37,143 nt of DNA from Acidimicrobiales bacterium (GTDB taxonomy: Bacteria; Actinomycetota; Acidimicrobiia; Acidimicrobiales; Iamiaceae), in the NCBI GenBank assembly GCA_025463365.1, contig JAOBWM010000182.1, positions 1 to 37,143 on the forward strand, in the 5' to 3' direction. The notes beneath the pieces are model-generated. The model did no database searches. It had not been told where the DNA came from and worked only from the letters and a program-made list of their open reading frames with translations. Below, one piece after another: positions 15,175 through 23,764 of this stretch. Both the position numbers and the translations under genes were made by a program. The stretch's first letter is position 1. Each line of letters opens with the position of its first letter.

Positions 15175-16878
15175 ATGGATCGGGCGCTGTCGACGAGCCG
15201 GAGATGGGCGTCCGACCGGGGCCGTCCCGGGCTCGTCGGCCAGACTCACGGGCTGATGTCCGACACCCCCGAAGCGCTCGCCGACGACGTCGCGGCCGAC
15301 CCGGTCGACCCGGCGGGGGACGGCGCGGAACACGGCGAGGTGGCGGACGAGCGCTCGGGTCCCGGCCGCGGGGTTCGCCCTGCGGTCACCCGCTTCGTCC
15401 GCCGGCCGATCGTGCGTGGGCTGCTGGCCGGGCTGTTGATCGCGGGGTCGTTGCCGCCGTGGGGCTTCTGGCCACTGGCGTTCGTCGGGCTCGCGGTGTT
15501 CGATCGGCTGCTCGCCGGCGTGGGCTGGAAGGCCCGCCTCGGCCGGGGCACGGCCATGGGGTTCGCGCTGTTCGCGCCCACGATCGTGTGGATCAGCGAG
15601 CTCACCGCACCGGGCTACGTCGTCGCCGTGCTGATCTTCGCCGTGCTCAGCGGCACGTTCTCGATCCTCGTCCCGCCCGCCGCGGGGCGGCGCCCGGCGC
15701 TCGTGGGGGCCTGGCTCCTGTGCGAAGGCCTGCGGATGGCGTGGCCGTTCGGGGGCGTACCGCTGTCGCTGCTCGCGGTCGGTCAGGTGGCCGGTCCGTT
15801 GGCGGGCATCGCCCGCATCGCCGGCGTGCTGGGCATCGCCCTCGCCACGGTCGCCATCGGCATCGCGGCTGCTGCCTGCTTCGACCGGGCACTCGATCGG
15901 CGCCGCCGAGCCACGACGGTCGCCGGGTCCTTCGGCACCGCCGTGGTCCTGTTGGTCGTCGCTGTCGTCGCCCCGCACGGCCACGACACCGGGAAGCGGC
16001 TCGACATCGCGTTCGTCCAGGGTGGTGGCCAGCAGGGGACGCACGCCATCAACACCGACATGCGCAAGGTGTTCGAGCGCCACCTCCGCGCCAGCGCCGC
16101 GGTGCCCAAGGGCATGGACCTCGTGCTGTGGCCGGAGGATGTCGTCGACACCGAAGGCCCGGTGCAGGACACGCGCGAGGGCCGCGACCTCCAGGCGTTG
16201 GCGAGGCGGCTCGATGCCACCGTCGTCGTCGGCACCGTCGAGGGCCTCGACGACGATTCGTTCCGCAACTCGTCGCAGGTCGTGGATCGCCACGGCGTCT
16301 GGGGCGATCGCTACATCAAGGTCCAACGGGTCCCCTTCGGCGAGTGGGTCCCGTTCCGGTCGCTCATCGAGAAGGTCGCACCGGACACCCTCGCCGCCCG
16401 CGATGCCACGATCTCCCACGAGTCCGGGCTGCTCCGCACGCCGGCGGGAAGGCTCGCGGTCGTCATCTCGTGGGAGGTGTTCTTCGGGCACCGGGCCCGT
16501 TCCGGCGTGAGGGCGGGCGGCCAACTCCTCTACAACCCCACCAACGGCAGCACCTACACGGGCACGTTCGTGCAGACCCAGCAGGTCGCCAGCTCCCGGT
16601 TGCGGGCGATCGAGACCGGACGGTGGGAGGTGCAGGTGGCGCCCACCGGCTTCAGCGCCTTCGTCAGCCCCGAGGGCCGCGTCCACCAGCGGACCGCGAC
16701 CAAGGAGCAAGCGGTTCGGGTGATGCGCGGCGTGCCCCTGCGCGAGGGGCAGACCTGGTACGTCCGCTGGGGTGACCTCCCGGCCCGCGTCGTCGCCGTC
16801 CTGCTCGTCGCCCTCGGCTGGGCGCTCGACCGTCGGAGCCGGATCCGAGAGTCAGCTGGTACGTCCGTCAGGGCGTGA
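15175..16878 (+). CDS. lnt: Apolipoprotein N-acyltransferase homologue with Ser at the catalytic Cys position
   Basis: Lnt transfers an acyl chain to the N-terminal Cys of lipoproteins at the cytoplasmic membrane. This 567-residue protein has an N-terminal hydrophilic stretch, about six membrane helices (residues about 80-270), a nitrilase-fold domain (about 285-520) and a final C-terminal helix, as in Lnt. Two triad positions are present: Glu321 in LWPED and Lys382 in YIKVQRVPFGEWVP. The third, normally Cys in an ICYE-like motif, reads VVISWE, with Ser432 (TCG at 16468-16470). The spacing matches E. coli E267/K335/C387. The start is ATG 15175, with GGAGGTGA at 15163-15170; ATG 15256 is a weaker alternative. 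Activity is therefore doubtful or altered. Confidence 0.88.
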   Translation: MDRALSTSRRWASDRGRPGLVGQTHGLMSDTPEALADDVAADPVDPAGDGAEHGEVADERSGPGRGVRPAVTRFVRRPIVRGLLAGLLIAGSLPPWGFWPLAFVGLAVFDRLLAGVGWKARLGRGTAMGFALFAPTIVWISELTAPGYVVAVLIFAVLSGTFSILVPPAAGRRPALVGAWLLCEGLRMAWPFGGVPLSLLAVGQVAGPLAGIARIAGVLGIALATVAIGIAAAACFDRALDRRRRATTVAGSFGTAVVLLVVAVVAPHGHDTGKRLDIAFVQGGGQQGTHAINTDMRKVFERHLRASAAVPKGMDLVLWPEDVVDTEGPVQDTREGRDLQALARRLDATVVVGTVEGLDDDSFRNSSQVVDRHGVWGDRYIKVQRVPFGEWVPFRSLIEKVAPDTLAARDATISHESGLLRTPAGRLAVVISWEVFFGHRARSGVRAGGQLLYNPTNGSTYTGTFVQTQQVASSRLRAIETGRWEVQVAPTGFSAFVSPEGRVHQRTATKEQAVRVMRGVPLREGQTWYVRWGDLPARVVAVLLVALGWALDRRSRIRESAGTSVRA

Positions 16879-16948
16879 CATCGGGCACCTGGCGCGGGGA
16901 ATCACGGTCCAGGGCGGGTGGTTGCAGCCCTGCTGGGCTTCCGCCCGC

Positions 16949-16964
16949 TTGACCGGGTGGTCAA
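16949..16964. promoter_or_regulatory. Palindromic operator-like site TTGACC-GGGT-GGTCAA
   Basis: A perfect 6-bp inverted repeat with a 4-bp spacer ends 23 bp before the glycosyltransferase ATG. TTGACC could itself be a -35 element, in which case the site would overlap the promoter of the three-gene operon. The binding protein is unknown. Confidence 0.4.
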
Positions 16965-16987
16965 CAACCCGAAAGGCTGGTGCGCTC

Positions 16988-18241
16988 ATGGCTGCCAGTG
17001 ACCGTCCCCTGCGCATCGCGCTCCTCGCCTACCGGGGCAAGCCCCACTGCGGTGGCCAGGGGGTGTACGTCCGCCACCTGTCGAAAGCACTCGTCGATCT
17101 CGGCCATCACGTCGAGGTCCTCGGCGGCCAGCCCTACCCCGAGCTGGACCCGCGCGTGCCGCTGGTGCCGCTGCCCAGCCTCGACATCTACAACGACCAC
17201 TTCCCGATGCGGATGCCCGGGCTGTGGGAGCTGAAGAACTGGACCGACTTCCTCGAGGTCACCACGTTCAGCCTCGGCACCTTCCCGGAACCGCTCGCGT
17301 TCACCATGCGGGCGTGGGACCACCTCAAGCATCGCAAGGACGAGTTCGACCTGGTGCACGACAACCAGTCTCTCGGGTTCGGGCTCCTCGCCATCGAGCG
17401 CATGGGCCTGCCGGTCATCGCCACGATCCACCACCCGATCACGGTCGATCGCCGCTTGGAGATCGAGCATGCCAAGGGCCTCTACAAGAAGCTCACGCTC
17501 CGCCGCTGGTACGCCTTCACCGACATGCAGACCGAGGTGGCCCGCCGTCTCAAGCGGGTGATCACCGTGTCGGAGAACTCGTTCAAGGACATCCACGCCG
17601 ACCACAAGGTCGACACCGACCGCATGCACATCGTGCCGGTGGGCGTCGACCCGGAGCTGTTCCTCCCGGTCAAGGGCATCACCCGCACGCCCGGGATGCT
17701 GATCACCACGGCCAGCGCCGATGTCGCCATGAAGGGCCTGCGCTACCTGCTCGAGGCCGTGGCCAAGCTGCGCACCGAGCGTCCCGAGGTCACCCTCACC
17801 GTGATCGGTCGCCCGAAGGAGGGCGGCGAGTCTGCCCGCACCATCGACGAGCTTGGCCTGGCCGATGCCGTCACCTTCGTGTCCGGGGTGACCGACCAGC
17901 GCATCGTGGAGCTCTACTCCGAGGCCGAGGCCGCCGTGGTCCCGTCGCTGTACGAGGGCTTCTCGCTCCCGGCCATCGAGGCCATGTCGTGTGCGGTCCC
18001 GCTCGTCGCGACCACCGGCGGCGCCATCCCCGAGGTGGTCGGCAAGGACGGCGAGACCGCCTTCTCCGTGCCGCCCGGCGACTCCGGCGCCCTCGCCGCC
18101 AAGATCGCCTACGTCCTCGACCACCCCCGCATCGCTGCCAAGGTCGGCCAGGCCGGCCGCCAGCGCGTGATGGACCACTGGAGCTGGCGCCACACCGCCG
18201 AGCGCACGGTGGAGCAGTACCGCGCTCGGCTCGAGCTCTAG
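16988..18241 (+). CDS. Glycosyltransferase family 4 protein
   Basis: This 417-residue GT-B fold protein probably uses a nucleotide-sugar donor in the cytosol. The N-terminal half has GGQGVYVRHLSKAL (a GT4 acceptor-domain glycine loop). The C-terminal half has GVDPELF, VIGRPKEGG and the donor-binding PSLYEGFSLPAIEAM with the E-x7-E motif. The ATG at 16988 gives the expected N-terminus (PLRIALLAYRG); AAAGG lies about 11 nt upstream. It is first of three tightly packed genes (18 bp to the methyltransferase, which overlaps the third gene), implying a joint role in building a glycan or glycolipid. The sugar and acceptor cannot be read from the sequence. Confidence 0.9.
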   Translation: MAASDRPLRIALLAYRGKPHCGGQGVYVRHLSKALVDLGHHVEVLGGQPYPELDPRVPLVPLPSLDIYNDHFPMRMPGLWELKNWTDFLEVTTFSLGTFPEPLAFTMRAWDHLKHRKDEFDLVHDNQSLGFGLLAIERMGLPVIATIHHPITVDRRLEIEHAKGLYKKLTLRRWYAFTDMQTEVARRLKRVITVSENSFKDIHADHKVDTDRMHIVPVGVDPELFLPVKGITRTPGMLITTASADVAMKGLRYLLEAVAKLRTERPEVTLTVIGRPKEGGESARTIDELGLADAVTFVSGVTDQRIVELYSEAEAAVVPSLYEGFSLPAIEAMSCAVPLVATTGGAIPEVVGKDGETAFSVPPGDSGALAAKIAYVLDHPRIAAKVGQAGRQRVMDHWSWRHTAERTVEQYRARLEL

Positions 18242-18259
18242 GACCCAGGGGAACCGCCG

Positions 18260-18991
18260 ATGCTCACCGTCGACTTTGCACGTCTCGGCCTCAAGCGAGG
18301 CGACCTGGTGCTCGACATGGGCGCGGGCGCGGGCCGCCACGCGTTCGAGGTGTTCCGCCGCGGCGCCCACATCGTCGCCCTCGACTACTCGCTCGCCGAC
18401 CTGAAGGATGTCTCCTCACTGTTCAGCGCGATGGCCGGTGCCGGCGAGGCGCCCGAGGGCACCCACTCGGCCACGGTCAACGGCGACGGCACGGGCCTCC
18501 CGTTCGCCGACGACACGTTCGACTTCATCATCTGCTCCGAGGTCATGGAGCACATCCCCGACGATGCCGCCGCCGCCTCCGAGCTGGCCCGGGTCCTGAA
18601 GCCGGGCGGCACACTTGCCGTCACCGTGCCCACCTGGCTCCCCGAGAAGGTCTGCTGGGCGATCAACGACGAGTACCACGCACCGTTCGTCGAGGGCGGG
18701 CACGTCCGCATCTTCACCGAGGCCAAGCTGCGCTCCCGCTTCCGCGGCGCCGGCCTGAATCCGGGCGCCTCGCACCACGCCCACGCCCTGCACTCGCCGT
18801 ACTGGTGGCTCAAGTGCGCGGTCGGGCCGACCAACAACGACAACCCGATGGTGAAGGCCTACTTGCGCCTCCTCACCTGGGACATCATGAAGGCCCCCAA
18901 GCTCACCCGGTGGACCGAGAAGGTCCTCAACCCGGTGCTCGGCAAGAGCCTCGTGCTGTACGCGAAGAAGCCCGAGGCGGCTCGTGGCTGA
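18260..18991 (+). CDS. Class I SAM-dependent methyltransferase
   Basis: This 243-residue Rossmann-fold methyltransferase is of the Methyltransf_11 type. Motif I is VLDMGAGAGRHAFE (residues about 17-30), the acidic strand-2 end is ALDYS, and the motif around residue 85 reads DFIICSEVMEHIPD, followed by LKPGGTLAVTVPTW. The C-terminal third (HSPYWWLKC...) is an accessory region likely to select substrate. AGGGGAA 8 nt before the ATG is a good ribosome site. It lies between a GT4 glycosyltransferase and a six-hairpin protein whose GTG start overlaps it by 8 bp. Substrate unknown; methylation of the sugar or lipid made by the neighbours is an inference. Confidence 0.9.
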   Translation: MLTVDFARLGLKRGDLVLDMGAGAGRHAFEVFRRGAHIVALDYSLADLKDVSSLFSAMAGAGEAPEGTHSATVNGDGTGLPFADDTFDFIICSEVMEHIPDDAAAASELARVLKPGGTLAVTVPTWLPEKVCWAINDEYHAPFVEGGHVRIFTEAKLRSRFRGAGLNPGASHHAHALHSPYWWLKCAVGPTNNDNPMVKAYLRLLTWDIMKAPKLTRWTEKVLNPVLGKSLVLYAKKPEAARG

Positions 18992-20063
18992 CATCGCCGT
19001 GCCCGCGGTCGACGGGATCATCACCGCGTCCGAGGTGCAGGCGACCGTCGACGCCATCGCCGAGTGGCAGCTGCCCTCGGGCATGGTGCCGTGGGTGCCG
19101 GGCGGACATGCCGATCCGTGGAACCACGTCGAGGCGGCCATGGCCCTCGCCTTGGGCGGCCGCATCGCCGAGGCTGAGCGCGCCTACGACTGGCTCGTGG
19201 GCCTGCAGCGCGCCGACGGTTCCTGGCACCAGTACTACGTGGAAGGCGGAGTGGAGCAGGACAAGCTCGACGCCAACGTGGTGGCCTACGCGGCCGCCGG
19301 CGTGTGGCACCACTGGCTGCTCTCGTCCGACCGCGGCTTCGCCGAGACGATGTGGCCAGTGGTCGAGAAGGCCATGGACTTCGTGCTCGACCTGCAGCAA
19401 CCCCGCGGGGAGATCCTCTGGGCCCGCCACGCCGACGGCACGCCGTGGCCGTTCGCGCTGCTGACCGGCTCCTCGAGCATCTGCCACTCGCTGCGCTGCG
19501 CCATCGCCCTCGCCGAACTGCTCGGCCACGAGCGCCCCGACTGGGAGCTCTCCGCGGCCCGGCTCGCCCACGTGATCCGCCACTTCGAGGCCGACGCCTT
19601 CGCCCCCAAGCACCGCTGGGCCATGGACTGGTACTACCCGGTCCTCGGCGGCGCGCTGGTCGGCGAGGAGGGCCGGGCCCGGCTGGCCGACCGCTACGAC
19701 GTGTTCGTCGACGAGGGCCACGGCGTGCGGTGCGTCAAGGACCGGCCGTGGATCACCGTCGCCGAGACCTGCGAGTGCCTGCTCGCCCACCTCGCGGTCG
19801 GCGAGCGCGAGACGGCCGAGCGGCTGTTCACCTGGGTCCAGCAGTACCGGCAGGATTCCGGCCGCTACTGGACCGGCACCGTGTACCCCGACGAGACCCA
19901 CTTCCCGGCCGACGAGCAGTCCACCTACACCGCGGCCGCGGTCGTGCTGGCGGCCGACGGCCTGTCCGGCTCGACGCCCACCTCGGCGCTGTTCACCAAC
20001 CACGACGCGGTCCTGCCACCCCTGCTCGACGTCTCCGACGACGACCCCGCCCTGCGGGACTGA
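18984..20063 (+). CDS. Six-hairpin (alpha/alpha) protein, 'prenyltransferase-like', function unknown
   Basis: This 359-residue, all-helical protein with repeated Trp/Gly/aromatic blocks resembles terpenoid cyclase/prenyltransferase toroids and six-hairpin glycosidases. One clear QW-type motif (QRADGSW, Q-x3-G-x-W) is present near residue 75. I see no DxDD motif of squalene-hopene cyclases, and no signal peptide or membrane segment, so a cytosolic role is likely. The GTG at 18984 overlaps the methyltransferase gene by 8 bp. Given its partners (GT4 and methyltransferase), a sugar- or polyprenyl-linked substrate is likely, but whether it cyclises, transfers or hydrolyses is unknown. Confidence 0.75.
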   Translation: MADIAVPAVDGIITASEVQATVDAIAEWQLPSGMVPWVPGGHADPWNHVEAAMALALGGRIAEAERAYDWLVGLQRADGSWHQYYVEGGVEQDKLDANVVAYAAAGVWHHWLLSSDRGFAETMWPVVEKAMDFVLDLQQPRGEILWARHADGTPWPFALLTGSSSICHSLRCAIALAELLGHERPDWELSAARLAHVIRHFEADAFAPKHRWAMDWYYPVLGGALVGEEGRARLADRYDVFVDEGHGVRCVKDRPWITVAETCECLLAHLAVGERETAERLFTWVQQYRQDSGRYWTGTVYPDETHFPADEQSTYTAAAVVLAADGLSGSTPTSALFTNHDAVLPPLLDVSDDDPALRD

Positions 20064-20253
20064 CCGCGCCCGCACCGAATCGTCAGCTGGGTCGACGCCC
20101 ACCCGCCGGCGGCGGGGCCAAGCGGCGAATCGGGAAAGTTCTCGGCAGCGAGCAGGGATCGCCGGGGCAGCGACGAACCATCACGGCAGCGGGTCGCCTT
20201 CCCCAAAGGAGGCCCGTCGACGGACCCCCCGCCGTCACATCCCACCCGAGTCG

Positions 20254-20303
20254 AGGACCGCCGGGTCTGGAACAACCCTCTCCGTTCCAGTCCAGGCGGT
20301 CCT
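20254..20303. terminator. Bidirectional hairpin terminator between convergent genes
   Basis: A 20-nt stem (20254-20273 with 20284-20303, 18 of 20 paired, outer nine and inner seven pairs perfect) encloses a 10-nt loop. It lies in the 269-bp gap between the plus-strand six-hairpin gene and the minus-strand methyltransferase. There is no U-tract, as is common for actinobacterial terminators. I see no gene in this gap. Confidence 0.65.
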
Positions 20304-20332
20304 CCTCGCGTCCCGCCCCGACTGAGCAGGCG

Positions 20333-20983
20333 TCAGGTCCGGGTGAGGACCCGGAGCGAGCCGACGGCGCGGCGGTCGACGAAGCCGTCGTCGAGGGCGC
20401 GGAGGTAGATCTCGTACGGCGGGCGACCCCCGTCGGCGGGATCGGGGAACACGTCGTGGATGCAGAGCGTGCCGCCCGGCGCGACGTGGGGCGTCCAGAG
20501 CTCGTAGTCACGGTGGGCCGGGTCGTGGCCGTGGCCGCCGTCGATGAAGAGCAGGGCGAGCGGCGTGGTCCAGTGGGCGCCGACCGTCGGCGAGTCCCCG
20601 ACCAGCGCGACGACCGAGCCCTCGAGCCCGGCGTCGTAGACGGTGCGGCGGAAGATGGGCAGCGTGTCCATCCGGCCGATCTCGTCGTCGACCAGGTCAG
20701 GCTCGTGGTGGTCCCACCCCGCCTGGTTCTCCTCCGAGCCCCGATGGTGGTCGAGGGCGAACAGGATCGTGCCCGCGGCCCGGGCGGCGCCGCCCAGCCA
20801 CACCGACGACTTGCCGCAGTAGGAGCCGACCTCGAGCAACGGGGACCCGGGCACGGCCGCGGCGGCTTCGAGGGCCGCATCCCAGAGCGCGTCGCCCTCG
20901 TCGGTGGGCATGAAGCCCCGGGCCGCGATGGCCGCGGCCCGCAACGACGCGGGCATGGACGGAACGGTCACCGGGTCAGGCAT
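20333..20983 (-). CDS. Class I SAM-dependent methyltransferase (Methyltransf_24 type)
   Basis: This 216-residue methyltransferase has motif I LLEVGSYCGKSSVWLG (residues about 48-63), FALDHHRG at the end of strand 2, LLFIDGGHGHD and PGGTLCIHDVF. The Asp/His-rich IDGGH and HD segments are typical of metal-assisted O-methyltransferases of the Methyltransf_24 family. The ATG at 20983 has no Shine-Dalgarno; a TACCAT box lies 9 nt upstream. It is convergent with the glycosyltransferase-methyltransferase-toroid operon and separated from it by a terminator, so it may belong to the same pathway under separate control (inference). Confidence 0.87.
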   Translation of the reverse strand: MPDPVTVPSMPASLRAAAIAARGFMPTDEGDALWDAALEAAAAVPGSPLLEVGSYCGKSSVWLGGAARAAGTILFALDHHRGSEENQAGWDHHEPDLVDDEIGRMDTLPIFRRTVYDAGLEGSVVALVGDSPTVGAHWTTPLALLFIDGGHGHDPAHRDYELWTPHVAPGGTLCIHDVFPDPADGGRPPYEIYLRALDDGFVDRRAVGSLRVLTRT

Positions 20984-21029
20984 AGACCGGCGATGGTAGG
21001 GCCGCCGGGCCGAACCACCGAAGTGCGGG

Positions 21030-21542
21030 TCAGGCGTTGGGAGTGCCGCCGATGGCGGCCTCTTCGAGCTCGATGTCCTCGTCGTAGGGCGTGTGGTGGT
21101 CGGTCCCGAACATGATCTTGTCCAAGAAGATGTACTTCAGGATCCAGAGCACGCCGAAGCCGAAGACGCTGGCGATCATCACCGATCCGACGCGCAGCAG
21201 CGATTCGGGCTCGCCGACGTGGCGGACGAGGGCGACCGAGCCGGTGGACAAGATCCATCCGGCGACGGTGAAGGCCCAGAACGGGAGGACCTCGCGGCGC
21301 ATGTGGGCCCGGCCCCGCTTGCCCCACACCCAGTACTTGTTGAGGCAGAAGGCCGGGATCGAGGTGATCATCGTGGCGGCCAGGTTCGAGTCGACCTCGG
21401 GCCACTTGGCTCCGCGGAGGAAGATCAGCAGGAGCGTCTGGGTGATCGCGACGCAGATCAGCGAGGTTGCTGAGTAACGGATGGCCCGCTTGCCGCCGTC
21501 GGTGCGGCTGTGGGCGAGCAGGGCGGACGGCGTCAGGTTCAC
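21030..21542 (-). CDS. GtrA-like membrane protein
   Basis: GtrA-family proteins are small four-helix membrane proteins thought to flip polyprenyl-phosphate-linked sugars. This one is about 170 residues with four hydrophobic segments, RYSATSLICVAITQTLL at the first and FCLNKYWVWGKRG at the loop after the second (the N-K/R-x-W-x-W/F block is the family hallmark), and an acidic C-terminal tail. Two GTG starts are possible: 21575 adds eleven residues, while 21542 follows a TACCAT box by 9 nt and still keeps the whole domain; I use 21542. It lies downstream of the beta-glucosidase on the same strand and near the sugar-modifying cassette. Confidence 0.85.
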   Translation of the reverse strand: MNLTPSALLAHSRTDGGKRAIRYSATSLICVAITQTLLLIFLRGAKWPEVDSNLAATMITSIPAFCLNKYWVWGKRGRAHMRREVLPFWAFTVAGWILSTGSVALVRHVGEPESLLRVGSVMIASVFGFGVLWILKYIFLDKIMFGTDHHTPYDEDIELEEAAIGGTPNA

Positions 21543-21633
21543 GAAGACTCGATGGTAAGCGGCGGGGCTGGTCACGAGGAAGTCATCGGTTGCGGGAAAA
21601 CGATCTGAGCGCCCCTACCCATGTGGCGTCCGG

Positions 21634-22830
21634 TCAGACGGGAGGGAGTACTCCGGTTCGCGCCACGTCCGCCAACCAGTGCGCGCTGGGCTTGGGTGTG
21701 CGCACGAAGCTGGTCCGGTCGACGGCGACCAGGCCGAAGCGGGGCTCATAGCCGAACGCCCACTCGAAGTTGTCGAGCAGGGACCAGCACGTGTAGCCCC
21801 GGACGTCGACGCCGTCGGCCAAGGCTCGGAGCACACCGGCCAGTGCCCGTTGCAGGTACTCGATGCGCTGGGCGTCGTCGTCGGTCCCGATGCCGTTCTC
21901 GGTGACGAGCAGGGGCACCTGCCCGCCGGTGTACGCCCACGCCCGACGCAGCGTGGCCTCGAGGGCTTCGGGCCAGAACTCGTAGCCCATCACCAGGACC
22001 GGCACGCCCGCTTCCGGGCCGACCATGCCGTGGGGGCCGGTGCGGTGTCGGCTGTACGTCTGGATGCCGATGAAGTCGTCGCCGCCGGTGGCGTCGAGGA
22101 ACATGTCCTCCATCAGCGCCCGCTCCTTCTCGACGCGGGCCTCCCCTCCGTCGACGGCGACGTACTCGGCCATCGACAAGGTCAACCCCACCGGAGTCCC
22201 GGGTGCTGCGGCGCGCACCGCGTCGACCGCCTTGCGGTGCGCGTCGGCGAAGTTGGCGTTGACGGCGCGCACGAACGGGATCCCGGCGGTGTGCCCGGGC
22301 GGGAAGATCCCGAGGCCGTACCCCATCATCGATACGACGTTCGGCTCGTTGATGGTGCAGGCCCGGGTCATGAGCCCGTCGAGGCGTGCCGCGGCCTTCT
22401 CGACGAACGCCGCGAACCGCTCGGTGGTGTCGGGCTCCTCCCAGCCCCCCTTGGCCGCGAGCCACTGCGGGTTGGTGAAGTGGTGGAACGTCACCACCGG
22501 ATCGACGCCGCGCTCCTTCAACCCCTCGCAGACGCGGGCGTAGTGGTCCAGGGCCACCTGGGAGAACTCGCCCTCGGCCGGCTCGATGCGGCTCCACTCG
22601 AGCGAGAACCGATAGTTGTCGAGCCCGAGCGATGCCACGATGTCGGCGTCTTCGGGCCAGCGGTTGAAGCTGTCGGTGGCATCGCCGCTCGACTCGCGGG
22701 TCCCGCTGGTGGGGTGGTGCTCGAAGGCCCACCAGTCGTTGTTGGTGTTCCCGCCTTCGATCTGGTGGGCGGCGGTGGCCGTACCCCACGTGAAGCCTTC
22801 GGGGAACCGGTCGGCCGCGTCGTTCGTCAC
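21634..22830 (-). CDS. Family 1 glycoside hydrolase, beta-glucosidase-like
   Basis: GH1 enzymes hydrolyse beta-linked glucosides or galactosides by a retaining mechanism. The 398-residue (beta/alpha)8 protein has the N-terminal signature FTWGTATAAHQIEGG, the acid/base Glu in TINEPN and the nucleophile Glu in VTENGIG, then WSLLDNFEWAFGY and RFGLV. It has no signal peptide, so it is cytosolic. The GTG at 22830 is chosen because it gives the canonical family N-terminus and lies 8 nt after a TACGCT box; the longer frame running back to 23070 overlaps the divergent thioesterase gene. Natural substrate unknown. It is shorter than typical GH1 enzymes (about 440-480) but all key blocks are present. 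Confidence 0.93.
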   Translation of the reverse strand: MTNDAADRFPEGFTWGTATAAHQIEGGNTNNDWWAFEHHPTSGTRESSGDATDSFNRWPEDADIVASLGLDNYRFSLEWSRIEPAEGEFSQVALDHYARVCEGLKERGVDPVVTFHHFTNPQWLAAKGGWEEPDTTERFAAFVEKAAARLDGLMTRACTINEPNVVSMMGYGLGIFPPGHTAGIPFVRAVNANFADAHRKAVDAVRAAAPGTPVGLTLSMAEYVAVDGGEARVEKERALMEDMFLDATGGDDFIGIQTYSRHRTGPHGMVGPEAGVPVLVMGYEFWPEALEATLRRAWAYTGGQVPLLVTENGIGTDDDAQRIEYLQRALAGVLRALADGVDVRGYTCWSLLDNFEWAFGYEPRFGLVAVDRTSFVRTPKPSAHWLADVARTGVLPPV

Positions 22831-22838
22831 CGCGCCGG

Positions 22839-22844
22839 AGCGTA
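22839..22844 (-). promoter_or_regulatory. -10 hexamer TACGCT for the beta-glucosidase
   Basis: TACGCT on the minus strand ends 8 nt before the GTG (22830), with no Shine-Dalgarno between. It sits in a 67-bp divergent promoter region shared with the thioesterase gene. Confidence 0.45.
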
Positions 22845-22897
22845 GGTGGTCGCTCCCGGCGCCGGGGCCCGACCGCCGGGCGTGCCACGATGCCTCG

Positions 22898-23764
22898 GTG
22901 CAACAGGCCGCCGTCGACGAGCTCATCGAACTGCTGGACCTGGAGGACATCGAGGTCAACGTGTTCCGTGGGATCTCGCCCGACGTCGACGTGCAGCGCG
23001 TGTTCGGCGGGCAGGTGGCCGGCCAGGCCCTCGTGGCCGCAGCACGGACGGTCGAGCCCGACCGGGCCATCCACTCGTTGCATGCGTACTTCCTGCGGCC
23101 CGGCGACCCGCGCGTGCCGATCCTCTACGAGGTCGACCGCCAGCGTGACGGGCGCTCGTTCACCACGCGACGCGTGGTCGCGATCCAGCACGGCCGCCCG
23201 ATCTTCAACCTCTCGGCGTCGTTCCACGTGCACGAGGAGGGGTTCACCCACCAGTTGCCGATGCCGAGCGACGTGCACCCGCCGGAGGGCCTCGACGACT
23301 TCGCCACCCGCTGGGCGCCGTTCAAGGAGCAGCTCGGCGACTGGTACACCCGACCCCGCGCCATCGACACCCGCTACGCCGACTGGACACCGCCCGATCG
23401 CGCCGCCGCGCTCGAGCCGCGCCACCGCGTGTGGGTCCGCGCCGACGGCAAGCTGCCCGATGATCCGGTGCTCCACGCCTGCGTGGTGACCTACGCATCC
23501 GACATGACCCTGCTCGACACCACCCTCCTCCCCCACGGCGGCACCTTCATGAATGCCCGGGTCCAGATGGCCAGCCTCGACCACGCCATGTGGTTCCACC
23601 GGCCGTTCCGCGCTGACGAATGGCTCATGTACGACCAGGACACCCCCTCCGCGTCCGACGGCCGGGGGCTCGCTCGCGGCTTCTTCTTCACCCGCGAGGG
23701 CGACCTCGCCGTGTCCGTGGTGCAGGAAGGTCTCATCCGCGTCGCCGGCGAGGGGACGAAGTGA
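22898..23764 (+). CDS. tesB: Acyl-CoA thioesterase II (TesB family)
   Basis: TesB-type thioesterases hydrolyse acyl-CoA to fatty acid and CoA in the cytosol. The 288-residue double hot-dog protein has the N-terminal VFGGQVAGQALVAAARTV and SLHAYFLRPGD blocks, a linker, then YASDMTLLDTTL, the LDHAMWFHRPFRADEWL block, and Q in VQEGLIR; these hold the Asp, Ser/Thr and Gln expected for the family's catalytic trio. The GTG at 22898 lies 6 nt after a CACGAT hexamer (a weak TAnnnT match) and has no Shine-Dalgarno. The stop overlaps the following sugar dehydrogenase gene by 4 bp. Confidence 0.92.
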   Translation: MQQAAVDELIELLDLEDIEVNVFRGISPDVDVQRVFGGQVAGQALVAAARTVEPDRAIHSLHAYFLRPGDPRVPILYEVDRQRDGRSFTTRRVVAIQHGRPIFNLSASFHVHEEGFTHQLPMPSDVHPPEGLDDFATRWAPFKEQLGDWYTRPRAIDTRYADWTPPDRAAALEPRHRVWVRADGKLPDDPVLHACVVTYASDMTLLDTTLLPHGGTFMNARVQMASLDHAMWFHRPFRADEWLMYDQDTPSASDGRGLARGFFFTREGDLAVSVVQEGLIRVAGEGTK

